Part shown: positions 5,186 through 11,496 of the stretch, piece by piece
Numbering within the stretch: position 1 is the first letter of the stretch
Layout: each line of letters starts with the position of its first letter
Assembly: GCA_947088415.1 (NCBI GenBank)
Contig: CAMUGK010000024.1
Span: 1 to 11,496, forward strand
Direction of reading: 5' to 3'
Length of the DNA: 11,496 nt
Source: an uncultured Bacillota bacterium
GTDB lineage: Bacteria; Bacillota; Clostridia; Christensenellales; UBA1242
The notes under the pieces: model-generated
What the model saw: the letters and a program-made list of their open reading frames with translations, nothing else
Database searches by the model: none
Told to the model about the DNA's origin: nothing
Program-made: the position numbers and the translations under genes

Positions 5186-8100
5186 ATGAAAATTAATGTT
5201 GTGACCGGCGAAAATTTATATTTTGCTGGCAAAAACCTAATTCAAGAGATTGACGATAGCGATAAAAACATTACTCATCTAGTATTAGTGCCTGACCGCT
5301 TTTCTTTGCAGATTGAAAATTTAATTATGGACGAAAAAAAACTTCTTTCAACTTTTAATATTGAGGTGCTGGGATTATCTCGGCTTGCAAACAGAGTTTT
5401 AAAAGAGTTTGGTCTTAAAGGAGAAACTTTAAATAGTGACGACACTCTTCTATTAACCGAGCAGGCAATACAAAATGTTAAGCATGAATTCAAATCTTTT
5501 AAAAAAACTTCAATTAGTTTTGCTCAAGAAGTAAGCAAGGTTATTTTACAATTCAAAAGTTCTCGATTGCAACCAAAAGATGTGGTTGCAAAAGGTTGCT
5601 CTATTGCTATTCAAAACAAATATCATGATTTAGGATTAATTTATCAAGAGTATGAAAATTTGACGACTGGTTTGCTGGACGCCAACAAAATTTTAAAACT
5701 TTTTAGTCAAACAATTTTAAAGGAAAAAATTTTAGAAAACACCTATCTCTATCTTGTTGGATTTGACAGTTTTACAAGCGAAATGTTTGAGATTATTTCG
5801 TCACTTGCAAAGTCTTCAAAAGGGGTTTTTATTGCCTTGCCAAAAGCAAAAATACAAGGGAACGCATACATTTATGAAGATGACATTTTGAATAAATTGA
5901 CTCAACTTTGCAGTCAAGAAAATATTACAATTGAAGTGCAAGAAAAATCTTCAGTTTTGCAAGTTGGTCAGACTGCGATTGTTGAAAAGATGTTTGCAAG
6001 CCTTGCGAATTCGATAGAAAACCAAGATTATTTCATGCCTATTGCCTGTCAAAGCCTATTGCAAGAGGTTACAACAGTTTGTAAAATTATTTCAAATTAT
6101 GTAAGGCAAGGTGGACGATTTAGTGACATTAATATTGCTTGCAGCAATCTTGAAAAATATCTGCCATATCTCCAAAGATGTTTTTCGCTTTTTGACATCC
6201 CTTATTTTGCAGATATTTCAATTTCGTCGCAAAGTCTCATGCTTTCAAATGCAGTGTTTACTTTTTTGCAAGTGGTGGCAAGTCATTTTTCAAATCAAAG
6301 CCTGCTTGACTTTTTCTCTCTTCCTTTAAATAAAAATGCGAGTCTTGATAGGATTTTAAAAATTATTAGAGAAAAAAATATTCACAAGTTTAGCATGCTT
6401 ATGAAAAATTTGTCACATTTGGCTAAAGAAGAATTAACTCTTTTTGATAACTTATCAAAAGCAAATACCTGCAAAGATTATTGTTTAATGGTGGAAAATT
6501 ATATTGAATTTGTGATAGATGAATATAATCAAATTTTGCAAGAATTGCAGGAAAAATATATGGTTGAATACAACCTTAATGTTCAAGCATTAAAAAATAT
6601 AATCAAAGCGTTAGACAGCATTAAAAAATATCAGGCTGAATATGAGATATCAATTCAAGAGTTTATCAAAAAACTAAAACTTTTGTTGTCTTTCAATCAA
6701 GTTTCAACTGTGCCAACCTATGTTGACAGCGTTATGATTGGCGACGCAACAACAAGTTATTTTAGCGAAAATAAAATTTTGTTTGTTTTGGGTGGCGGAG
6801 AAGCCTTGCCAACAACAGTTCAAGACAATGGTTTAGTTTCAGACAACGAAATTGCAAATGTCAACTTTATAAGAAAGTTAGAGCCTAGCATTCGCATGAT
6901 AAACCGACGAAATAGATTTAAACTTTTCAATCTTTTATCTCTTGGCAGGGATAGGCTTTTTGTAACCTATAGAACAATAAACAGTGATGGCAAGAAAATT
7001 GAATTACCAAACTTTATTGCAAATCTTTGTGAAATTTTTAATGTTAAACCAAAGTCAGTAAATTATCTTTTTAGGAGTTTTGACAATAATGATGAAAGCT
7101 TTATGTTTGGTTTAGGGTCAAAGAAAAACGCAATAAACGACTTTGTAGGCGGGCAAAAATTAGATGCTTTTACATCAAGACAAATGGCAAGCCTGTCTAA
7201 AACTTTGAATATTGAACTTGAAAAATTTAATCTTGAACGTGACCAAATAAGTGGAGATATGCAAGACCTTTTCTTTCCAAAAAATTATACAAAAGTCACT
7301 CAACTTGAAAGATATTTTTCCTGTCCATTCAAGCATTTTGTAAGTTATGGACTTAAACTTGACGAAAGCAGACAGCAAGAACTTGATGCACGCGACATAG
7401 GCAATATTTGTCATAAATGTGCAGAACTTTTTGTTAAACAAAATTTGAATAACATCAAAACGCTTAACGATAATGACATAAATGAATTTTTATCAAATAG
7501 TTTGTCAGAGATTTTTAAAAGTCTTAATTTGTTTGATGCTATTAATGAAAGTGATGACAATATTGCTTTAAAGGCTTATATTTTTAAGCAATGTCAAAGT
7601 GTATTAGAAAAAATTTGTTATGAACAAAAATACTCGTCTTTCAATCCTGTTTATGTAGAAAAAAATCTTGAAGGCTTAAGTTTAGATGTTAAAAATAAAA
7701 ATTTAGCACTTATTGGCAAAGTTGACAGAATTGACATTTTTGACGATTATTTTAGAATTATAGATTATAAAACAGGCAAAGTTAATCCTATAATTAAAGA
7801 TTTATATTATGGCGACAAACTTCAACTTTTCATCTATCAACAAGGTGTGGCAAAAAATATTAAACTTAAACCGGCAGGGGCTTTATATTTTGACTGCAAG
7901 TTTGACTTTACAGAAGATGACAACAGCGAAATTTTAAAAGGACTAATTGAAAATGACGACCAAGTTGTTTCGGCTTATGACAACCGTCTTGGAGTTCAAG
8001 AAAAAAGCGACCTATTGTCTATTGGGCTTAGAAAACAGGCAAAAGACGGTTCATCTTTTAAAGGCAGTGCAATTGCCAAAAATGGACTTGCCTATTTGGA

Positions 8101-8308
8101 AGAATATGCCAAACGAATTGCCAGCAAGGCGGTTGAAGAAATTTTAGACGGTTACATTTTGCCAAAGCCAGATGAAAGTGCATGCGACAAATGTCAATAT
8201 AAGGGGATTTGCCTTTATGATGACAAAAAGGGTGTGAGAAAAAAAGGTAAAGTTAGCGAAGATGACATAGACAAAATTATCAATGGAGGCAACAATGGCA
8301 GAATTTAA
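5186..8308 (+). CDS. addB: ATP-dependent helicase/nuclease subunit B (AddB)
   Basis: AddB pairs with AddA to unwind and resect double-strand DNA ends, recognise Chi and load RecA. This 1040-residue copy is somewhat shorter than B. subtilis AddB (~1166). The N-terminal helicase-like domain begins MKINVVTGENLYFAGKN, where many AddB proteins carry GxxGSGKT; here the Walker A Gly-Lys-Thr is missing, as in RexB proteins. Middle-region motifs typical of the family are LFVLGGGEALPTT (~531) and DNGLVSDNE. The C-terminal RecB-like nuclease keeps GKVDRID (844-850; D847) and IIDYKTG (858-864; D860, K862). The Fe-S cysteines are C713 (in LERYFSCPFKHF) and C1000, C1003, C1009 (CDKCQYKGIC), with the same spacing as in B. 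subtilis. The start is fixed: in-frame TAA at 5174 and no other start before 5186. Translation appears leaderless. It overlaps addA by 14 nt. Confidence 0.97.
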   Translation: MKINVVTGENLYFAGKNLIQEIDDSDKNITHLVLVPDRFSLQIENLIMDEKKLLSTFNIEVLGLSRLANRVLKEFGLKGETLNSDDTLLLTEQAIQNVKHEFKSFKKTSISFAQEVSKVILQFKSSRLQPKDVVAKGCSIAIQNKYHDLGLIYQEYENLTTGLLDANKILKLFSQTILKEKILENTYLYLVGFDSFTSEMFEIISSLAKSSKGVFIALPKAKIQGNAYIYEDDILNKLTQLCSQENITIEVQEKSSVLQVGQTAIVEKMFASLANSIENQDYFMPIACQSLLQEVTTVCKIISNYVRQGGRFSDINIACSNLEKYLPYLQRCFSLFDIPYFADISISSQSLMLSNAVFTFLQVVASHFSNQSLLDFFSLPLNKNASLDRILKIIREKNIHKFSMLMKNLSHLAKEELTLFDNLSKANTCKDYCLMVENYIEFVIDEYNQILQELQEKYMVEYNLNVQALKNIIKALDSIKKYQAEYEISIQEFIKKLKLLLSFNQVSTVPTYVDSVMIGDATTSYFSENKILFVLGGGEALPTTVQDNGLVSDNEIANVNFIRKLEPSIRMINRRNRFKLFNLLSLGRDRLFVTYRTINSDGKKIELPNFIANLCEIFNVKPKSVNYLFRSFDNNDESFMFGLGSKKNAINDFVGGQKLDAFTSRQMASLSKTLNIELEKFNLERDQISGDMQDLFFPKNYTKVTQLERYFSCPFKHFVSYGLKLDESRQQELDARDIGNICHKCAELFVKQNLNNIKTLNDNDINEFLSNSLSEIFKSLNLFDAINESDDNIALKAYIFKQCQSVLEKICYEQKYSSFNPVYVEKNLEGLSLDVKNKNLALIGKVDRIDIFDDYFRIIDYKTGKVNPIIKDLYYGDKLQLFIYQQGVAKNIKLKPAGALYFDCKFDFTEDDNSEILKGLIENDDQVVSAYDNRLGVQEKSDLLSIGLRKQAKDGSSFKGSAIAKNGLAYLEEYAKRIASKAVEEILDGYILPKPDESACDKCQYKGICLYDDKKGVRKKGKVSEDDIDKIINGGNNGRI
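8285..8289 (+). promoter_or_regulatory. Ribosome binding site of addA inside addB
   Basis: GGAGG lies 5 nt before the ATG at 8295, within the last codons of addB. It decides the start: another in-frame ATG at 8283 has no ribosome site before it. The 14-nt gene overlap suggests translational coupling. Confidence 0.8.
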
Positions 8309-11300
8309 ACCAACAAATGAACAGCTTGAAATTTTAAACAACACATCAAAAAACCTTGTTGTTTCTGCTTCTGCGGGGAGCGGAAAAACTGCAGTGCTTG
8401 TTGAATATATAACAAAACTTGTCTGCAAAAACCTTGTTCCACTAAAAAAACTTCTTGTGCTAACATTTACCAATGTGGCAGCCAATGAAACTAAAGAAAG
8501 ACTTTTAAAATCTCTTCAAGCAAAAGCCCCTACAAAATATATATTAGAGCAAATTGACACTTTGCCAACGGCAGATATTTGCACCATTGACTCATTTTGT
8601 GAAAGGCTAATTAAACGCAATATTGAAAAATGTCAATTAGATGAAAGTTTTTCTGTTGTTGATGAAAGCGAAAGTTTAAAACTTAAAAACCAAGCCTTCT
8701 GTGATGCTTGTGAAAAGTGTTTGCAAGAGAATTGTCAAAGTTATTTATACATTTACTCTTCTTTCAAAAAAAATAAAAGCAAAATATTTGAGTGTTTACA
8801 AAACATTGAAAGTTTTTGTGATGCTCTAAAAAATCCAAACCAATTTATTGAACAAATTAAAAACAATCAAAGTGAGTTTTATAAAACTGCATGTTGTGAC
8901 CTTTTGCTAAGTTATAAAGAAAGGACTCAAAAAATCATAACAAATTTAGAGGAAATTTTGGCTTGTGAAATCAATCAAAAATATAAAGACGTCGCAGTAA
9001 AAACTTTAACCTTGGCACAGCAGTTAAAGTTTGAAGATTTGATAGAGCTTATAAGAATGTCTATAGGTATTGAAATATTGCCAAGCATGCCTAGACTTTC
9101 TCCAAGCGAAAAAGATGAAGCCATTGCAAATAAATTGTCAAAAGCAAAAGACGAATTAAAAAATCTTTTAAAAGAACTTTCGGCATTCAATTTTTCAGAT
9201 AACAATCTTTTGACTGCAACTCAGCAAGGCAAGCTTAGTTTGGCTTTAATAAACCTTTATTGCCTTTACAAAGAAAATTATCAAAAACTTAAGCAAGAAC
9301 AAGATAAACTCGATTTTGCAGATATTGAACATTTTGCAAGTCAACTTTTAGAAAATTCAGAAGTTTTAAGCAAAGTTCAAGATGAATATGACTATACCTT
9401 TGTTGATGAATATCAAGACACCAATTTTTTGCAGGAAAACATTATCAAAAAGGTTTGTGCGTTAAAAAACTTTGTTGGCGTTGGCGACCCTAAACAAGCT
9501 ATCTATGGATTTAGACATGCAAGCATGGAAATCATGAACAGAGATATTGAAGACTTTTCTAGTTGCAACAATAGCAAAGCGGTTTTCTTGCGTGGCAACT
9601 TCCGAAGTGACAAGCGAGTGCTTGACTTTGTCAACAGTGTTTTTTCGCCACTTATGAAAAAAGATAATACTGGCATTGATTATCTTTCTTCTTCTATGCT
9701 TGACGGAAAGGCAGAATATGAAAATGATGGAAATAAAGCCGTAGAAGTTTGCTTTGTGAAAAACCAAGAAACTCAAGTTTCGAAAGAATACACTCAAGTT
9801 TATAGCGTAAAGCAGGCGTCTATTGTCCAAGAAAATGCCGACCTTTTGGAAGCCAATGCAATTTGCACTTATGTTGACGACCTTTTAATGAGCAAGATTT
9901 ATGATGCAAAAACGAAAGAATGGCGAAAGGTTGAACCATGCGACATTGCCATTTTAATGCGTGGTCGAAATTCGCTTATGCAAACTTTGGCATCAACACT
10001 TGAAAGCAATGGCTATCCTGTCATTTCAGATGATAAAACAGACCTTTGCGATAATAGTGAAATTCAAGTATTGTTAAATTTGTTAAGGTTTTGCTTAGAC
10101 AAAGACAATCAAATTGCCTTTGTCTCACTTCTTCTTTCAAAGTTTGGCAATATGACGGTGCAAGAACTTAGTCAAATTGCAATTCAAAACAAAGATAAAA
10201 ATCTATTTGAAGTTCTTTTAATTTCAGAAAATATAAAGGTAAAAGATTTGTTGAAAAAAATTCAAACTTTTAAAGACGAAGTTTATATACTTGGAATTAG
10301 GCGTGCGTTTGAATTATTGTTTGAAAGAAGTGATTATTTTGCCTATCTGAAATTTTTAGGCGACGACCAAACTCAAAAGGTAGAAAAATTTTTAAATATA
10401 ATTTCAGAAAGTGGGTTTGTCAGTCAAATTGCATCACTATTAAGTTATTTAGAAAACCTGTCGTCTGGCAAAACTTTAAGTGAAAGTCAAGCCAATGCAA
10501 TTAACATTATGGTTACACATGCAAGCAAAGGAATGGAATTTCCTATCGTGATTTTAGCGGGCTGTGGAAAGAATATTTTTTCGCCACTCAAAACGCCTTA
10601 TATTTTGACAGAAAAATATGGACTATCGACAATGGAATTTAGTCAAGAGTCAATGTTGAAAACAAAAACGCCACAATTGGAGAGTGCAAAATTGTTTAAA
10701 AAACGACGAGAATATATTGATGAGCTTATGATTTTCTATGTCGCTTTGACTCGTGCAAAAAATAAACTTATTTTAACAGGCGAATATGACCCGCAGGACT
10801 TTGACAAACAACAGGATTTTTATAAAGGCAAATGTTATTTTGATTGGCTTATGATGAGTTTAACTGAGCAAGACATGCAAAAAATAAAATCAAGCGAAGC
10901 TTGTTCAAACCAATTTGCAAACTTTATTAAGGTTGACAAAGTTGAGTTTTTAAAGACAATTCAAAAAGAAAATTTAATTTATGAAGAAGATAAAAATTTA
11001 ACACAAAAACTTCAAAACTATTTTGACTTTGTCTATCCAAATTTAGATTTATCTCAAATTCAATTTAAAAACTCGGTAACAGGATTGTTAAAATTAGATA
11101 TTGATGACAAACAGGAAAAAGATTATGGCAATATCGTCAAAACATCAATTAATAAATTTTCGGCAAGCGAAGTTGGAACAATTTATCATGAAGTTTTAAA
11201 AGATATAGATTTTTCACAAATCAATACTCTTGAAGATGTGAAACAAAAAGTTGATTGGCTTTGTCAAACTGGATTTATTTCGCTAGAAGAAAAAAATATT

Positions 11301-11496
11301 TTGGATATTGAATTAATTTTTAAAGATATTTTAATTTTAAAAAATTTAACAAAAGACAAAAAAATATATAAAGAAAAACCTTTTATTATGAAAATTTCTC
11401 TTGATGAAATTTTAAATACTTCTCATAAAGAAAAAGTATTAGTTCAAGGCATTGTTGACATGTTTGCCGTAGGCGATGAAAATATTTTAGTCGACT
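8295..11496 (+). CDS. addA: ATP-dependent helicase/nuclease subunit A (AddA), 3' end outside window
   Basis: AddA is the SF1A (UvrD/RecB-type) 3'-5' helicase motor and second nuclease of the AddAB complex. The frame is open for 1067 codons to the window edge with no frameshift. Motifs in order: Q motif region PTNEQLEIL (6-14); Walker A SASAGSGKT (24-32); motif Ia LVLTFTNVAANETKERL (~54-70); ADICTIDSFCERL (~93-105); Walker B/motif II FVDEYQDT (369-376); motif III VGVGDPKQAIYGFR (~395-408); motif IV LRGNFRSD (~432-439); motif V INIMVTHASKGMEFP (~736-750); motif VI LMIFYVALTRAKNKL (~811-825). The C-terminal RecB nuclease starts with SASEVGTIYHEVLKD (~955-969) and GIVDMF (1052-1057). The window ends at ILVD, just before the expected YK of the nuclease centre. 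A complete AddA is ~1200 residues or more, so roughly a tenth is missing. It is co-transcribed with addB. Confidence 0.97.
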   Translation, partial: MAEFKPTNEQLEILNNTSKNLVVSASAGSGKTAVLVEYITKLVCKNLVPLKKLLVLTFTNVAANETKERLLKSLQAKAPTKYILEQIDTLPTADICTIDSFCERLIKRNIEKCQLDESFSVVDESESLKLKNQAFCDACEKCLQENCQSYLYIYSSFKKNKSKIFECLQNIESFCDALKNPNQFIEQIKNNQSEFYKTACCDLLLSYKERTQKIITNLEEILACEINQKYKDVAVKTLTLAQQLKFEDLIELIRMSIGIEILPSMPRLSPSEKDEAIANKLSKAKDELKNLLKELSAFNFSDNNLLTATQQGKLSLALINLYCLYKENYQKLKQEQDKLDFADIEHFASQLLENSEVLSKVQDEYDYTFVDEYQDTNFLQENIIKKVCALKNFVGVGDPKQAIYGFRHASMEIMNRDIEDFSSCNNSKAVFLRGNFRSDKRVLDFVNSVFSPLMKKDNTGIDYLSSSMLDGKAEYENDGNKAVEVCFVKNQETQVSKEYTQVYSVKQASIVQENADLLEANAICTYVDDLLMSKIYDAKTKEWRKVEPCDIAILMRGRNSLMQTLASTLESNGYPVISDDKTDLCDNSEIQVLLNLLRFCLDKDNQIAFVSLLLSKFGNMTVQELSQIAIQNKDKNLFEVLLISENIKVKDLLKKIQTFKDEVYILGIRRAFELLFERSDYFAYLKFLGDDQTQKVEKFLNIISESGFVSQIASLLSYLENLSSGKTLSESQANAINIMVTHASKGMEFPIVILAGCGKNIFSPLKTPYILTEKYGLSTMEFSQESMLKTKTPQLESAKLFKKRREYIDELMIFYVALTRAKNKLILTGEYDPQDFDKQQDFYKGKCYFDWLMMSLTEQDMQKIKSSEACSNQFANFIKVDKVEFLKTIQKENLIYEEDKNLTQKLQNYFDFVYPNLDLSQIQFKNSVTGLLKLDIDDKQEKDYGNIVKTSINKFSASEVGTIYHEVLKDIDFSQINTLEDVKQKVDWLCQTGFISLEEKNILDIELIFKDILILKNLTKDKKIYKEKPFIMKISLDEILNTSHKEKVLVQGIVDMFAVGDENILVD

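Noticed and set aside
8144..8485. Minus-strand 113-codon open frame across the addB-addA junction
   Set aside because: It is antisense to the conserved AddB Fe-S motif and the AddA Walker A region, with no ribosome site.
9462..9830. Minus-strand 122-codon open frame
   Set aside because: It is antisense to AddA helicase motifs III-IV, which are clearly the coding strand.
469..11496. Alternative genetic code (TGA as tryptophan)
   Set aside because: All Trp codons in recognised proteins are TGG, no in-frame TGA occurs in them, and every complete gene ends in TAA.
8295..11496. Frameshift or pseudogene in addA, because no closed reading frame is visible
   Set aside because: Reading the frame through codon by codon shows it open with all helicase motifs in order; it simply runs off the window edge.

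Overview
The window comes from an AT-rich (roughly 30% GC by eye), Gram-positive-type bacterium. The 16S rRNA 3' end closely resembles Clostridia and Bacilli, including an intact anti-Shine-Dalgarno. Strong AAAGGAG-type ribosome sites precede several genes, and FakB/DegV, RadC and AddAB are typical Firmicutes genes. All six complete genes end in TAA and no in-frame TGA is used, so the standard bacterial code fits. An uncultured clostridial lineage is my best guess; the sequence does not fix the taxon.

Layout. Positions 1-195 are the last ~195 nt of a 16S rRNA gene on the + strand. It is not followed by a tRNA or 23S gene. A ~120-nt trailer with three small hairpins leads into a strong intrinsic terminator (315-350), followed by two more inverted repeats (353-411 and 412-447). 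On the minus strand lie a DegV/FakB-type fatty-acid-binding protein (469-1293) and a RadC/JAB-domain protein (1467-2207). radC and a gene for a membrane-anchored protein of unknown function (2364-3350, +) are divergent, each with a recognisable sigma-A promoter. That unknown gene converges on a second unknown gene (3378-4274, -) through a shared bidirectional terminator. A further divergent pair leads to a Myb/SANT-like putative DNA-binding coiled-coil protein (4382-5128, +). Finally addB (5186-8308) and addA (8295 to the window edge, incomplete) form an overlapping two-gene operon.

How the genes work together. AddA and AddB form the helicase-nuclease that processes double-strand ends for RecA-dependent repair (the Gram-positive RecBCD equivalent). 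AddA keeps a complete set of SF1 helicase motifs. AddB keeps its nuclease centre and the four-cysteine Fe-S site but has lost the Walker A loop. The other genes look like independent single-gene units, so there is no sign of a multi-gene defence or mobile system.

Most unusual points. The 16S fragment has a compensated base-pair change in the decoding-site helix (U1404-A1497 in place of C1404-G1497, E. coli numbering) and an uncompensated G1510.G1525 mismatch in helix 45. Both fall in universal primer sites. The 16S gene appears uncoupled from 23S. addB appears to be transcribed from its own promoter as a leaderless mRNA.
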